Part shown: in pieces, positions 1 through 8,805 of the stretch
Numbering within the stretch: the first letter of the stretch is position 1
Layout of the letters: the number at the start of each line of letters is the position of its first letter
Assembly (NCBI GenBank): GCA_902784305.1
Contig: CACZUK010000001.1
Location: forward strand, 1-64,000
Length of the DNA stretch: 64,000 nt
Reading direction: 5' to 3'
Origin: Oscillospiraceae bacterium
GTDB lineage: Bacteria > Bacillota > Clostridia > Oscillospirales > Oscillospiraceae
Notes under the pieces: generated by a model
The model's input: the letters and a program-made list of their open reading frames with translations, nothing else
Told to the model about the DNA's origin: nothing
The model's database searches: none
Program-made: the position numbers and the translations under genes

Positions 1-352
1 CACCCTCGGTCTCATCGACCTCGATGATCTCCACCTCGACGTCCTCTTCCTTCTTCGCGCTCATCTCCTCGATGGTGGCGTTGTTGGCGGCGATGGCGGC
101 CTGAGCCTCGATGATGGTCTCGCAGGCGGCGGCGAACTCATCCTCGGGATGCTCGCCGTACTTGGCGAAATAGATCTTGCCCAGCTCGGCGTAGGCCTTG
201 CGGATGGTGTCCTCCTCGCCCAGGTTGGCGGCCTTCAGCTTGGCGATGCCAGCCAGCTGACGGGACATAGCGGCACCCTGCTGGGCCAGATCAGCGGCCT
301 GCTGCGCCCAATCGTTTGCGCGCTTCTTCAGTTCCTCAAAGTTAAATGCCAT
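1..352 (-). CDS. Small acidic, helix-rich protein of unknown function (C-terminus cut by window edge)
   Basis: The reading frame starts at ATG 352 behind a strong AAGGAGG site and runs off the left end of the window; about 117 residues are visible. The N-terminus (MAFNFEELKKRANDWAQQAA) and the following stretch are rich in Ala, Gln, Lys and Glu, and look like one long amphipathic helix or coiled coil. The visible end is very acidic (repeated EEDVEVE-type residues). There is no signal peptide or membrane segment, so it is probably cytoplasmic. I do not recognise a family. It has its own sigma-A promoter just upstream. Confidence 0.75.
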   Translation of the reverse strand, partial: MAFNFEELKKRANDWAQQAADLAQQGAAMSRQLAGIAKLKAANLGEEDTIRKAYAELGKIYFAKYGEHPEDEFAAACETIIEAQAAIAANNATIEEMSAKKEEDVEVEIIEVDETEG

Positions 353-418
353 GGATAATTCCTCCTTAATGGGCTCAGTCGGGCAGAAGCTGCTCGCCCT
401 GCCCCATGTCTGTCCTAT

Positions 419-447
419 ATTGTAGCCGATTTTCACCAAAAGAGCAA
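419..447 (-). promoter_or_regulatory. Sigma-A promoter of the gene at 352
   Basis: Read leftward: -35 TTGCTC (447-442), 17-bp spacer, -10 TACAAT (424-419). It leaves a leader of about 60 nt before ATG 352. Confidence 0.7.
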
Positions 448-542
448 GAGTTTCCTTCGAATATTCAGTGAATTTTTTACAAGCCTTCCAAAACATGGGG
501 GAAACGGTGGAATTATCCCATTTTTGATACTTTGGGGGACAG

Positions 543-583
543 AAAAAACGGCCCGCTTCGCTCCGGGAGGAGGAAACGGGCCG
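543..583 (-). terminator. Rho-independent terminator after fhs
   Basis: On the minus strand, CGGCCCGTTT and its partner AAGCGGGCCG form a stem followed by TTTTTT. It lies 25 bp past the fhs stop codon. Confidence 0.85.
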
Positions 584-607
584 GATTTGGCTGAATCGGC
601 CGGGGAA

Positions 608-2272
608 TCAGAACAGGCCGACGATGGTGCCGTTCTCGTCGATGTCGATGCGCTCCGCCGCGGGCACCTTCGGCAGACCGGGCATGGTCATAATCTCGCC
701 GGTCTGGGCGACGATGAAGCCCGCGCCCGCGCTGACCTTCACCTTGGTGACGCTCACGGTGAAGTCCTGGGGACGGCCCAGCTTGGCGGGGTCGTCGGAG
801 AGGGAGTACTGGGTCTTGGCCATGCACACGGCCAGATTGCCGTAGCCCAGCCGCTCCAGCGCGGCGATGGACTGCTCCGCCTGTTTGGAGTAGACCACGC
901 CGGAGCCGCCGTAGATGCGCTTGACGATGGTCTCAATCTTCTCCTTGATGCCGGCGTTGAGCTCATAGCAGTGGCGGAAGTCGTGGGGGTACTCGCACAG
1001 GCGCAGCACCTCCTCGGCCAGCTCCTCGCCGCCGGAGCCGCCCTTGGCCCAGACCTCGGTCAGGGCGACGTTGGCGCCCATGGCGCGGCACTTCTGACGG
1101 ATGAGCTCCAGCTCCGCGTCGGTGTCCTGCACAAAGCGGTTGATGGCCACCACGCAGGGCAGGCCGAAGACCTTGGAGATGTTCTCAATGTGCTTGAGCA
1201 GGTTGGGCAGACCCCGCTCCAGCGCCTCCAGGTTCTCCTGAGCCAGCTCCGTCTTGGGGACGCCGCCGTTGTACTTCAGCGCCTTGACGGTGGCGACGAT
1301 GACCACCGCGTCCGGGTTCAGATTGGCCGCCCGGCACTTGATGTCCAGGAACTTCTCCGCGCCCAGGTCCGCGCCGAAGCCCGCCTCTGTGACCACATAG
1401 TCCGCCAGCTTCAGGGCGGTGGTGGTGGCGCACACGGAGTTGCAGCCGTGGGCGATGTTGGCGAAGGGGCCGCCGTGGACGATGGCGGGGTTGTGCTCCA
1501 GGGTCTGCACCAGGTTGGGCTTGATGGCATCCTTGAGCAGCACCGTCATGGCGCCCTCGGCCTTCAGGTCGTGGGCGGTCACCGGCTCCCCGCTGCGGTT
1601 GTAGCCCACAATGATGCGGGCCAGGCGCTTTTTCAGGTCCATCAGGTCCGTGGCCAGACACAGCACCGCCATAATCTCCGAGGCCACGGTGATGTCGAAG
1701 CCGTCCTCTCTGGGCACGCCCTGCATCCGGCCGCCCAGGCCGTCAATCACATTGCGCAGCTGCCGGTCGTTCATGTCCACGCAGCGCTTCCAGGTGATGT
1801 TCTTCACGTCGATGTCCAGCGCGTTGCCCTGCTGAATGTGGTTGTCCAGCATGGCCGAGAGCAGGTTGTTGGCCGCGCCGATGGCGTGAAAGTCGCCGGT
1901 GAAGTGGAGGTTGATGTCCTCCATGGGCACCACCTGGGCCATGCCGCCGCCGGCCGCGCCGCCCTTGATGCCGAACACCGGGCCCAGAGAGGGCTCCCGG
2001 AGACAGAGCATGGTGTTCTTGCCCAGCCGGGAGAGCGCGTCGGACAGACCCACGGACACCGTGGTCTTGCCCTCGCCCGCGGGGGTGGGATTGATGGCCG
2101 TCACCAGAATCAGCTTGCCCTTTCTGGGCTGATTCTTCAGAGAGCTGATGTCCAGCTTGGCCTTGTAGCGGCCGTAGTACTCCAGCAGGGATTCGTCGAT
2201 GTGCGCGCGCCGCGCCACCTCGGAGATGGGAAGCATCTGTGTGCTCTGAGCGATTTCAATGTCTGTTTTCAT
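608..2272 (-). CDS. fhs: Formate--tetrahydrofolate ligase
   Basis: Catalyses ATP-dependent formation of 10-formyl-tetrahydrofolate from formate and THF, feeding purine synthesis and the methyl branch of one-carbon metabolism in the cytoplasm. The start is ATG 2272 ([10 protein letters not shown]), behind AAAGGACAG; it gives 554 residues, the usual length for the family. Upstream in-frame codons fall inside the riboswitch leader, so a longer protein is unlikely. The nucleotide-binding motif [10 protein letters not shown] is at residues 62-71 and the family signature [10 protein letters not shown] at 101-110. The next residue is Met where Tyr is common (GGGMAQV). It is transcribed alone, from a sigma-A promoter through a ZTP riboswitch, and ends at a terminator. 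Confidence 0.97.
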   Translation of the reverse strand: MKTDIEIAQSTQMLPISEVARRAHIDESLLEYYGRYKAKLDISSLKNQPRKGKLILVTAINPTPAGEGKTTVSVGLSDALSRLGKNTMLCLREPSLGPVFGIKGGAAGGGMAQVVPMEDINLHFTGDFHAIGAANNLLSAMLDNHIQQGNALDIDVKNITWKRCVDMNDRQLRNVIDGLGGRMQGVPREDGFDITVASEIMAVLCLATDLMDLKKRLARIIVGYNRSGEPVTAHDLKAEGAMTVLLKDAIKPNLVQTLEHNPAIVHGGPFANIAHGCNSVCATTTALKLADYVVTEAGFGADLGAEKFLDIKCRAANLNPDAVVIVATVKALKYNGGVPKTELAQENLEALERGLPNLLKHIENISKVFGLPCVVAINRFVQDTDAELELIRQKCRAMGANVALTEVWAKGGSGGEELAEEVLRLCEYPHDFRHCYELNAGIKEKIETIVKRIYGGSGVVYSKQAEQSIAALERLGYGNLAVCMAKTQYSLSDDPAKLGRPQDFTVSVTKVKVSAGAGFIVAQTGEIMTMPGLPKVPAAERIDIDENGTIVGLF

Positions 2273-2293
2273 CTTCTGTCCTTTCCATGTCAC

Positions 2294-2393
2294 AAAAAAA
2301 GCCGCACTGTCCGAACCAAAAACTGGCCCAGACGGTCGGCGCTGCTCTTCCCCATACTCCCTGTGGTGAACTCCACTTCCGTCAGTCATATGG
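2294..2393 (-). promoter_or_regulatory. ZTP (pfl) riboswitch with terminator platform controlling fhs
   Basis: The leader begins almost at the predicted transcription start. P1 pairs CCATA (2393-2389) with TATGG (2356-2352). Inside it are TGACTGACGG, the hairpin GTGG/CCAC and AGGGAG. The 3' pseudoknot element CCGTCTGGGC (2335-2326) pairs with GACGG; the usual pair is GGCG with CGCC, so this is a covarying change. The same CCGTCTGG strand also forms a terminator stem, GCCG..GTCTG with CGGAC..CGGC, followed by seven T at 2300-2294. Ligand binding should therefore prevent termination. ZTP/ZMP riboswitches are known to control fhs and purine genes. Confidence 0.88.
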
Positions 2394-2400
2394 TGAGGTG

Positions 2401-2429
2401 ACTATACCACATTCCCGGCGCTTTGTCAA
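2401..2429 (-). promoter_or_regulatory. Sigma-A promoter of fhs
   Basis: -35 TTGACA (2429-2424), 17-bp spacer, -10 TATAGT (2406-2401). The predicted start at about 2394 coincides with the first base of the riboswitch. Confidence 0.9.
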
Positions 2430-2485
2430 CGAGGCAGAATGTTGAAAAAACAGGGGGCAGCCGCCGGGCGAAATTGGAGGAATGA

Positions 2486-2517
2486 ATACCAATTCATCTG
2501 GTATACAAAACCAGATG
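2486..2517. repeat. Overlapping inverted repeats upstream of the acyl-CoA synthetase promoter
   Basis: CATCTGGT (2495-2502) and ACCAGATG (2510-2517) form a perfect 8-bp inverted repeat with a 7-bp spacer. It overlaps a second one, ATACCA (2486-2491) with TGGTAT (2499-2504). It lies about 60 bp upstream of the promoter at 2574 and could be an operator. The rest of 2430-2742 holds only this site, that promoter and a leader of about 130 nt. Confidence 0.5.
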
Positions 2518-2573
2518 CGGCGCAGATTCCCGCCCGGACCACAAAAAAAACGCTCCGATTCAACACTTTCTCC

Positions 2574-2602
2574 TTGATTTTCCAGCCCGCGTGCGATAAA
2601 CT
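2574..2602 (+). promoter_or_regulatory. Probable sigma-A promoter of the acyl-CoA synthetase gene
   Basis: -35 TTGATT (2574-2579), 17-bp spacer, -10 TAAACT (2597-2602). It leaves a leader of about 134 nt. Confidence 0.6.
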
Positions 2603-2742
2603 AAAGACAAGTATGTACCGCTCTGCCTGGAGCATGGTATCCCTGGGGGCCGTGGCAAGGAAAACGGCTGCCCACCCGCCGCATTCTGGTGCGCGCCCGG
2701 CCGGAAAACGGGCGATGAGATTCTGAACGGGGAGCTACAGAT

Positions 2743-4383
2743 ATGAAAAACAAAGCCTATCCACTTTACAACGTCCTGCCCCAGATCACCGACCTGAGGC
2801 AAATGCTGGAAATCAAGGCCGAGGAGAAGCCGGATGACATCGCCTTCCGGTACATGCGCGGCCGCAAGACCCTGGTGGAGCGCAGCTATGCCACCTTCTA
2901 CCGGGACGTGCAGCATTTGGGCACCTACCTGCTCAAGCGGGGCATCCGCAACCGCAAAATTGCCATCATCGGCGAGAACTCCTACCGCTGGCTCATCGCC
3001 TTCTTCGCGGTGGTCACCACCGGCAATGTGGCGGTGCTCATCGCCAAGGACGCCTCTGTCAACGAGGTGGCCACCCTCCTCTTCCAGAGCGACGCGGAGC
3101 TGATTCTCACCAGCCGGGCCTGCGCGCCCATCGCGGAGTTCTGCAAGGAGCGCTTCCGCAAGAAGAAGACCTTCGTCTCCATGGACGAGATGGAGGAGTG
3201 GCTGGACAAGGGCGCCCGGTTCCAGGCCCGGGGCAAGCGCCTGTATGAGAAGGTGAAGATGGACCCGGACGCGCTGGCTACCATCTTCTTCACCTCCGGC
3301 TCCACCGGCTTCAGCAAGGGCGTCATGCTCTCCCAGCGGAACATGGCCTCCAACATCTCCAACACCACCAAGCTCTATCAACCTACGGGCGGTGCTATGG
3401 CGGTGCTGCCCTTCAACCACGCCTTCGGCCTGGTGACCAGCGTGTTCATGACCTTCCACTACGGTCATCCCGTGTTCATCTGCGGAAATCTGGCCAATTT
3501 CATGCGGGAAATCCCCATTGCCAAGCCCCAGACCCTATTCCTGGTGCCCCTGTTTGTGGAGACCTTCTACAAGACCATCTGGCGCACCGCCGAGAAGCAG
3601 GGTCAGGACAAGAAGCTGCGCCGGGGCATCGCCGCCAGCGACGCGCTGCTGCGCCTGGGCGTGGACCGTCGGCACGAGTTCTTCGGCTCCATCCTCTCCA
3701 AGTTCGGCGGCAATCTGGAGTATATCATCTGCGGCGGCGCGCCCCTGGACCCCCACTACGTCAAGGAGTTCCGCAGCCTGGGCGTGACCATCCTCAACGG
3801 CTACGGCATCACCGAGTGCTCCCCCGTGCTGGCCGTCAACCGTCCCGGCCACTGGTGCGACGGCAGCGTGGGTCAGATTGTGCCCAACGTGGAGATTCGC
3901 ATCGACGAGCCCAACGAGAAGGGCCACGGCGAGATCATCGTCCGGGGCGAGAATGTGATGATGGGCTACTACAACGACCCCGACTCCACCAACGAGGTCA
4001 TCCGCAACGGCTGGTTCCACACCGGCGACATGGGCTACATCGACAAGCACGGCTTCCTGTTCGTCAACGGCCGGAAGAAGAACCTCATCATCCTCTCCAA
4101 CGGCGAGAACGTGTCCCCGGAGGAGATTGAGCAGTATGTGGAGCGCATCCCCGAGGTCTCCGAGGTCGTGGTCTACGAGGACGACCACAGCATCGTGGCG
4201 GAGGTCTTCCCGGAGGAGTCCGAGCTGTCCAAAGAGGAGATGGAAAAGGTCCTCCAGAAGCGCATCGACAAGATGAACAAGGGCCTGCCCAACCACAAGC
4301 ATGTGACCCGGCTCAAGGTCCGCGACACGGAGTTCGAAAAGACCTCCACGAAGAAGATTAAGCGCTACAAAACCGGCAAGTAA
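2743..4383 (+). CDS. AMP-binding acyl-CoA synthetase / acid-CoA ligase
   Basis: A 546-residue member of the ANL adenylating enzymes, which activate a carboxylic acid to an acyl-AMP and usually pass it to CoA or a carrier protein. The ATP-binding loop TSGSTGFSKG is at about 184-193, the A5 motif GYGITECSP at about 354-362, and WFHTGDMGYID at about 425. The hinge region and C-terminal lid (GRKKNLIILSNGENVSPEE) follow from about 443. The C-terminus is Lys-rich (STKKIKRYKTGK), as in long-chain acyl-CoA synthetases. ATG 2743 follows GGGGAG. There are no transmembrane segments. The exact substrate cannot be read from sequence. It is a single-gene unit with a possible palindromic operator upstream. 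Confidence 0.9.
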   Translation: MKNKAYPLYNVLPQITDLRQMLEIKAEEKPDDIAFRYMRGRKTLVERSYATFYRDVQHLGTYLLKRGIRNRKIAIIGENSYRWLIAFFAVVTTGNVAVLIAKDASVNEVATLLFQSDAELILTSRACAPIAEFCKERFRKKKTFVSMDEMEEWLDKGARFQARGKRLYEKVKMDPDALATIFFTSGSTGFSKGVMLSQRNMASNISNTTKLYQPTGGAMAVLPFNHAFGLVTSVFMTFHYGHPVFICGNLANFMREIPIAKPQTLFLVPLFVETFYKTIWRTAEKQGQDKKLRRGIAASDALLRLGVDRRHEFFGSILSKFGGNLEYIICGGAPLDPHYVKEFRSLGVTILNGYGITECSPVLAVNRPGHWCDGSVGQIVPNVEIRIDEPNEKGHGEIIVRGENVMMGYYNDPDSTNEVIRNGWFHTGDMGYIDKHGFLFVNGRKKNLIILSNGENVSPEEIEQYVERIPEVSEVVVYEDDHSIVAEVFPEESELSKEEMEKVLQKRIDKMNKGLPNHKHVTRLKVRDTEFEKTSTKKIKRYKTGK

Positions 4384-4387
4384 GCAC

Positions 4388-4424
4388 AAAAAACCGGCTC
4401 CGCCTGAACAACGGAGCCGGTTTC
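4388..4424. terminator. Bidirectional terminator between the acyl-CoA synthetase gene and argF
   Basis: AACCGGCTCCG and CGGAGCCGGTT form an 11-bp stem. The T tract is strong leftward (TTTTTTGTG, for argF) and short rightward. Confidence 0.85.
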
Positions 4425-4461
4425 CTGTGTCATTGTGTGAATGGGGACCGCGAGCGTTTTC

Positions 4462-5445
4462 TCACAGTGTGGCGGCCATCACGGCCTTGATGGTGTGCAT
4501 CCGGTTCTCCGCCTCGTCGAAGACGATGGACTGGGGACCCTCGAAGACCTCGTCGGTGACCTCCATGGCGTCCCGGCCGAAGCGCTCCCCCATCTCCTTG
4601 CCGATGGTGGTCTTGTGGTCGTGGAAGGCGGGCAGACAGTGCATGAAGCGGCACTGAGGCCCGGCGTTGTCCATCAGAGCCTGGTTCACCTGGTAGGGGG
4701 CCAGGGCGGCGATGCGCTCCTCCCAGACCTCCACGGGCTCGCCCATGGAGACCCACACGTCGGTGTAGAGGACATCGGCACCCTTTGTGGCGGCCACGGG
4801 GTCCTCGCACAGCTCGATGACCGCTCCGGTCTCGGCGGCGATGGCGCGGCAGCGCTCCACCAGCTCCGGCGCCGGGAAGTATTCCTTGGGCGCACAGGCG
4901 GTGAAGTGCATCCCCAGCTTCGCGCAGCCCACCATCAGGGAATTGCCCATGTTGTAGCGCGCGTCGCCCATGTACACCAGGCGGATGCCCTTCAGATGCC
5001 CGAAATGCTCCTGAATGGTGAGGCAGTCCGCCAGAATCTGGGTGGGATGGAACTCGTTGGTCAGGCCGTTCCACACGGGCACGTCCGCGCAGCGGGCCAG
5101 CTCCGCCACGATTTCCTGCCCGAAGCCGCGGTACTCGATGCCGTCAAACATCCGGCTGAGCACCCGGGCGGTGTCCGCGATGGACTCCTTCTTCCCGATT
5201 TGGGAGCCGGTGGGGTCCAGATAGGTCACGCCCATGCCCAGGTCCCGGCCGGCCACCTCGAAGGCGCAGCGGGTGCGGGTGGAGGTCTTCTCAAAAATCA
5301 GGGCGATGTTCTTTCCACGGTGGATTTCGTGGGCAATTCCGCCTTTTTTCTGCTCCTTGAGCTGGGCAGCCAGCGCGAGCAGGTATTCGATTTCCTCACT
5401 GGTGAAGTCCAGCAGCGTGAGGAAGTCTCTTCCCTTCAAATCCAT
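4462..5445 (-). CDS. argF: Ornithine carbamoyltransferase
   Basis: Transfers the carbamoyl group from carbamoyl phosphate to ornithine, making citrulline in arginine biosynthesis. The start is ATG 5445 (MDLKGRDF), behind GAGGAGG; 327 residues is normal for the family. The carbamoyl-phosphate site STRTR is at 55-59. FHPTQ, the SMG ornithine loop (WVSMGEP) and the HCLPAFHD signature (about 269-276) are present. It is transcribed alone, diverging from the Nudix gene. There are no neighbouring arg genes or an arginine deiminase cluster, so an anabolic role is inferred; a catabolic role cannot be excluded. Confidence 0.96.
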   Translation of the reverse strand: MDLKGRDFLTLLDFTSEEIEYLLALAAQLKEQKKGGIAHEIHRGKNIALIFEKTSTRTRCAFEVAGRDLGMGVTYLDPTGSQIGKKESIADTARVLSRMFDGIEYRGFGQEIVAELARCADVPVWNGLTNEFHPTQILADCLTIQEHFGHLKGIRLVYMGDARYNMGNSLMVGCAKLGMHFTACAPKEYFPAPELVERCRAIAAETGAVIELCEDPVAATKGADVLYTDVWVSMGEPVEVWEERIAALAPYQVNQALMDNAGPQCRFMHCLPAFHDHKTTIGKEMGERFGRDAMEVTDEVFEGPQSIVFDEAENRMHTIKAVMAATL

Positions 5446-5478
5446 TTGGGTTTCCTCCTCTTTGGTTAGAGTCGCCCC

Positions 5479-5507
5479 ATTATACCCCATTTTTTCCCAA
5501 TCCGCAA
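5479..5507 (-). promoter_or_regulatory. Sigma-A promoter of argF
   Basis: -35 TTGCGG (5507-5502), 17-bp spacer, -10 TATAAT (5484-5479); the leader is about 30 nt. Confidence 0.85.
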
Positions 5508-5532
5508 CAGAAAAATGAAGGAAGTGCCAAAA

Positions 5533-6033
5533 ATGCTCAATACTACCCTTTGCTACATTGAAAAGGACGGCTGCTATCTGATGCTCCACCGGGTCAAAAA
5601 GGTGAACGATGTCAACCACGACAAGTGGGTGGGCGTCGGCGGCAAGTTCGAGGACGGCGAGAGCCCGGAGGAGTGCGTGTGCCGGGAGGCGCTGGAGGAG
5701 ACGGGCCTGACCCTGCACCGCCCGGCGTACCGGGGGCTGGTCACCTTCGTCTCTGACCGGTGGGAGACGGAGTACATGCACCTTTTCCACGCCAGCGACT
5801 TCTCCGGCGCGCTCCTCCAGTGCGACGAGGGCAATCTGGAGTGGGTGCCGAAGAGCGCCATGGGGCAGCTGAACCTCTGGGAGGGGGACCACATCTTTCT
5901 GCGCCTGCTGGAGCAGCCTGTCCCCTTCTTCTCCCTGAAGCTGGTCTACCGGGGCGACGAGCTGACCCATGCCGCCCTGAACGGAGAGACCCTTTCCCGG
6001 CCGTATTGCCCGAAAAATGAAAGAAAACCCTGA
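5533..6033 (+). CDS. Nudix hydrolase, 8-oxo-dGTP diphosphatase-like
   Basis: A 166-residue Nudix protein. The Nudix box GX5EX7REUXEEXGU is complete ([12 protein letters not shown], then REALEETGL) at about residues 36-58. Such enzymes hydrolyse nucleoside diphosphates linked to another group; this subgroup is usually annotated as 8-oxo-dGTP diphosphatase. ATG 5533 is preferred over the in-frame ATG 5515, because AAGGAAG lies 8 bases before 5533 and nothing similar precedes 5515. The gene diverges from argF. A second Nudix gene (15303-15689) is shorter and belongs to a different subgroup. No clear promoter of its own was seen. Confidence 0.88.
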   Translation: MLNTTLCYIEKDGCYLMLHRVKKVNDVNHDKWVGVGGKFEDGESPEECVCREALEETGLTLHRPAYRGLVTFVSDRWETEYMHLFHASDFSGALLQCDEGNLEWVPKSAMGQLNLWEGDHIFLRLLEQPVPFFSLKLVYRGDELTHAALNGETLSRPYCPKNERKP

Positions 6034-6040
6034 GTTTGCC

Positions 6041-6069
6041 TTGACGGTCCCTCTCTTGGGTGATATAGT
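6041..6069 (+). promoter_or_regulatory. Sigma-A promoter of the lysine-riboswitch transcript
   Basis: -35 TTGACG (6041-6046), 17-bp spacer, -10 TATAGT (6064-6069). Transcription should start at about 6076, where the aptamer begins. The promoter starts just after the Nudix stop codon. Confidence 0.88.
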
Positions 6070-6075
6070 ACTGAA

Positions 6076-6236
6076 TTACAGAGGCGCGGAGCTCATGAGT
6101 CCCCCTCCTCAGCACCGGGCAGGACCGGGAGAAGGGGAAAAGGGTGCTTCGCCGAAGGGCTGGGAGGGCCTGCGCTCCCCGCTCTGGGCCGACTCAGAAG
6201 ATGGGTCGGACTGCCGCCTGAGGCGGAGCGCTGTGC
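6076..6236 (+). promoter_or_regulatory. Lysine riboswitch (L-box) aptamer
   Basis: The leader has the L-box landmarks in order: AGAGGCGC near 6080, GAGTCC in the P2 arm, GGGGAAAAGGGTGC followed by CGCCGAAG, GCTGGG, CTCTGGGC, ACTGCCGCC and the closing GGAGCGCTGTG at 6225-6235. The outer strands pair as P1 (CAGAGGCGC with GCGCTGTG). A terminator follows at 6252, as expected for repression by lysine. Confidence 0.9.
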
Positions 6237-6251
6237 TTTCACGGAGCGACG

Positions 6252-6285
6252 AAAGACACGGGCGTTTTGTCCGTGTCTTTTTCCT
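6252..6285 (+). terminator. Riboswitch-controlled terminator
   Basis: AAGACACGG and TCCGTGTCTT form a stem followed by a T run at 6278-6282. It lies 16 nt past the L-box P1 helix and about 225 nt upstream of the carrier gene, so it acts as the attenuator. I saw no further recognisable element in 6286-6495. Confidence 0.85.
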
Positions 6286-6509
6286 CAGGCCTCTGTGCAC
6301 CCCGCGGCGTCGCCGCGCAGGGAGACCCCGGCGCTGGATGGCTCTTTTGCCGTCTATGCTTTGCGAAACACTGGGAAAATCGGAGAGATATTCCTGTATT
6401 TGGCACTTTTCCTGCGTTTTCGCACTGAGATTCGGCAAAACCGTCTATCCCGTCGTTCCCGTCTCCTGACGCGGTGAAGCCCTGCCACACCGAGAGAGAA
6501 GGAGATTGT

Positions 6510-8210
6510 ATGAAACAAAAAACCAACCTTCCGTTTCTGATCGTGGTCATCGCCCTGGTGGGCGTTCTGGTGGGCCTGAGCTTCCGCGCCCCCGGAACCA
6601 TTGATGCAGAGACCTACCAGCCCGCGGTCTACTCCACCCTGGGCTCCCTGCTGCCCCCCGTCATCGCCATCGCCCTGGCCCTGATCACCAAGGAGGTCTA
6701 CTCCTCCCTGTTCGTGGGCATCGTCACCGGCGCGCTGCTCTACGCCAACGGCAACCTGGAGCTGATGCTCAACACCATGCTCTTCAAAGAGGAAGCCGGC
6801 ATGGTCAGCAAGCTGGCGGACAGCTGGAATGTGGGCATCCTGGTGTTCCTGGTCATTCTGGGCATTATGGTGGCTCTGATGAACCAGGTGGGCGGCTCCG
6901 CGGCCTTCGGCGTCTGGGCCTCCAAGCACATCAAGACCCGTGTGGGCGCGCAGCTGGCCACTGTGGCTTTGGGCGTGATGATTTTTGTGGACGACTACTT
7001 CAACTGCCTGACCGTGGGCTCCGTGATGCGTCCCGTCACCGACCGCCACAACGTGAGCCGCGCGAAGCTGGCCTACCTCATCGATGCCACCGCCGCTCCG
7101 GTGTGCATCATCGCGCCGGTGTCCAGCTGGGCCGCCGCTGTCACCTCCTCCGTGCCGGAGGGTTCGGGAATCAACGGCTTCTCCATGTTCCTGAACACCA
7201 TTCCCTTCAACTTCTACGCCCTGACCACCCTGCTGATGATGCTCATTCTCTCCGTCATGCAGTTTGATTTCGGCCCCATGAAGCTCCACGAGCGCAACGC
7301 ACTCAACGGCGACCTCTTCACCACCCCAGAGCGCCCCTTCGGCGATGTCAGCGACGAGCGCACCACTCCCTACGGCGCGGTGATTGACCTGGTCTTCCCG
7401 GTCATTGCCCTGATTGCCTGCTGCGTGATGGGCATGGTCTACACCGGCGGCTTCTTCTCCGGCGAGAGCTTTGTCACCGCCTTCGCCAACGCCGACGCCT
7501 CCGTGGGCCTGGTGCTGGGCAGCGTGGTCACGCTCCTCATCACCTTCGTGTTCTACATGACCCGCGGCGTGATGACCTTCAAGGAGTTCACCGACTGCAT
7601 CCCCGAGGGCTTCAAGGCCATGGTGGCCCCCATCCTGATTCTGACCATGGCCTGGACCCTGTCCGGCATGACCGGTCTGCTGGGCGCCAAGTACTTTGTC
7701 CACGACCTGGTGGCGGCCTCCGCCGGCAGCGTGCAGATGTTCCTGCCCGCCATCATCTTCCTGGTGGCTGTGTTCCTGGCCTTCTCCACCGGCACCAGCT
7801 GGGGCACCTTCGCCATTCTCATCCCCATCGTCTGCCATGTGTTTGAGGACCCCAGCTACTATCAGATGTTGGTCATCTCCATCTCCGCCTGCCTGGCCGG
7901 CGCCGTGTGCGGGGACCACTGCTCCCCCATCTCCGACACCACCATCATGGCCTCCGCGGGCGCTCACTCGGACCATGTGAACCATGTCTCCACCCAGCTG
8001 CCCTACGCCCTCACCGCGGCCGCGGTGTCCTTCGTGGGCTACCTGCTGGCGGGCTTCCTGGGCTTCACCTTCCAGTCCAACCTGGCCCTGGTGGCCACGC
8101 CCATCACCCTGGCGCTGATGTTCGTCACGCTCATGGTGCTGCGCAACACCTTTGCCAAGGAAGAGCCTGCCCCTGTGGCGGCTGAGGACGCCGAAGACGC
8201 CGAAGAATAA
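6510..8210 (+). CDS. NhaC-family carrier, candidate lysine transporter
   Basis: A 566-residue polytopic membrane protein of the NhaC/ArsB-type carrier superfamily, with about a dozen hydrophobic segments. The N-terminus (MKQKTNLPFLIVV) leads straight into a membrane helix. Conserved features include VDDYFNCL near the middle of the protein and the GTSWGTF and DHCSPISDTT motifs in the second half. ATG 6510 follows AAGGAG; the earlier in-frame ATG 6474 has no site. The C-terminus is acidic. NhaC proteins exchange Na+ and H+, but an NhaC subgroup under L-boxes has been proposed to import lysine. The riboswitch upstream makes that the better reading here. Confidence 0.88.
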   Translation: MKQKTNLPFLIVVIALVGVLVGLSFRAPGTIDAETYQPAVYSTLGSLLPPVIAIALALITKEVYSSLFVGIVTGALLYANGNLELMLNTMLFKEEAGMVSKLADSWNVGILVFLVILGIMVALMNQVGGSAAFGVWASKHIKTRVGAQLATVALGVMIFVDDYFNCLTVGSVMRPVTDRHNVSRAKLAYLIDATAAPVCIIAPVSSWAAAVTSSVPEGSGINGFSMFLNTIPFNFYALTTLLMMLILSVMQFDFGPMKLHERNALNGDLFTTPERPFGDVSDERTTPYGAVIDLVFPVIALIACCVMGMVYTGGFFSGESFVTAFANADASVGLVLGSVVTLLITFVFYMTRGVMTFKEFTDCIPEGFKAMVAPILILTMAWTLSGMTGLLGAKYFVHDLVAASAGSVQMFLPAIIFLVAVFLAFSTGTSWGTFAILIPIVCHVFEDPSYYQMLVISISACLAGAVCGDHCSPISDTTIMASAGAHSDHVNHVSTQLPYALTAAAVSFVGYLLAGFLGFTFQSNLALVATPITLALMFVTLMVLRNTFAKEEPAPVAAEDAEDAEE

Positions 8211-8223
8211 GAACCCCTTCCCC

Positions 8224-8258
8224 ATGGGCAGCCAGCGATGGCTGCCCATCCTTTTTTT
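8224..8258 (+). terminator. Terminator of the lysine-regulated carrier gene
   Basis: ATGGGCAGCCA and TGGCTGCCCAT form an 11-bp stem followed by seven T. Confidence 0.92.
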
Positions 8259-8279
8259 CAAATTTTTTGAAATTCCCTC

Positions 8280-8307
8280 TTTACAAATGGAAAAAACCTG
8301 CTATAAT
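8280..8307 (+). promoter_or_regulatory. Promoter of tRNA-Ala
   Basis: -35 TTTACA (8280-8285), 16-bp spacer, -10 TATAAT (8302-8307). Confidence 0.8.
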
Positions 8308-8343
8308 ATAAGAGCTGTTGCAGGAAACTGTTTCCGCAAATAA

Positions 8344-8417
8344 GGGCCCATAGCTCAGCTGGCTAGAGCGTTCGGTTCGCATCCGAGAGGTCGAGGGTTC
8401 GAATCCCTTTGGGTCCA
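8344..8417 (+). tRNA. tRNA-Ala (anticodon CGC)
   Basis: A complete cloverleaf of 74 nt, without an encoded CCA. The acceptor stem GGGCCCA/TGGGTCC contains the G3-U70 wobble that identifies alanine tRNA. The D arm is GCTC..GAGC, the anticodon loop TTCGCAT (CGC, reading GCG), and the T arm GAGGG-TTCGAAT-CCCTT. It has its own promoter and terminator. Confidence 0.95.
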
Positions 8418-8422
8418 CTTTC

Positions 8423-8456
8423 CTCATCCGTGCTTAACTGCGCGGATGAGTTTTTT
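8423..8456 (+). terminator. Terminator of tRNA-Ala
   Basis: CTCATCCG and CGGATGAG form a stem followed by TTTTTT. Confidence 0.9.
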
Positions 8457-8601
8457 ATTTGGAGAGGAGCGTGCAGACTGTGGCTTTTGATTTCAAAAAG
8501 GAGTACCGGAGCGCTTTCACCATGAAATCTATCTGAGCGATGCGCGAAAGACAGCACCGGAAAAGCGGAAAACGGTCATTCGCCACCCCATTCGGAGGCG
8601 C

Positions 8602-8646
8602 TGAAAAGAGGCAGGATTCCTCGTTTGGAGGATTCCTGCCTCTTTT
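8602..8646. terminator. Hairpin between tRNA-Ala and the ABC operon, probable bidirectional terminator
   Basis: AAAAGAGGCAGGA and TCCTGCCTCTTTT form a 13-bp stem with A runs on one side and T runs on the other, so it can act in both directions. It probably ends the leftward ABC operon, whose last stop codon is at 8806. The rest of 8457-8805 contains a degenerate dispersed repeat and no convincing gene. Confidence 0.65.
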
Positions 8647-8660
8647 GGCTTTGTTGTTTA

Positions 8661-8774
8661 GACACCCCTGACGCAATTCTGCTTCGGCGCCGGACAGGCC
8701 TTTTCCGCAAACTCTCCGCTTGCGAAAACTTGAAATCTACGAAGGTTTTCCCCCGTTCGGGGGACTTCGCCTGC
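8661..8774 (-). repeat. Dispersed intergenic repeat, copy A (most diverged)
   Basis: Shares CACCCCTGA, CTTCGGCGCC, TTTTCCGC, GCTTG-GAAAA and TTCCCCC-TTCGGGG with the copies at 24778 and 43751, in the same order and orientation. On the minus strand all three read as short protein-like stretches, but none is an intact gene. Confidence 0.45.
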
Positions 8775-8805
8775 GTTTGGCGTGCCAAGCTTCTCGGTGA
8801 TTCCT

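Noticed and set aside
8363..8557. Reading frame on the minus strand ending in a GIRTLDLSDANRTL-like sequence
   Set aside because: It is the antisense of tRNA-Ala plus its terminator, a well-known false gene pattern; no ribosome site.
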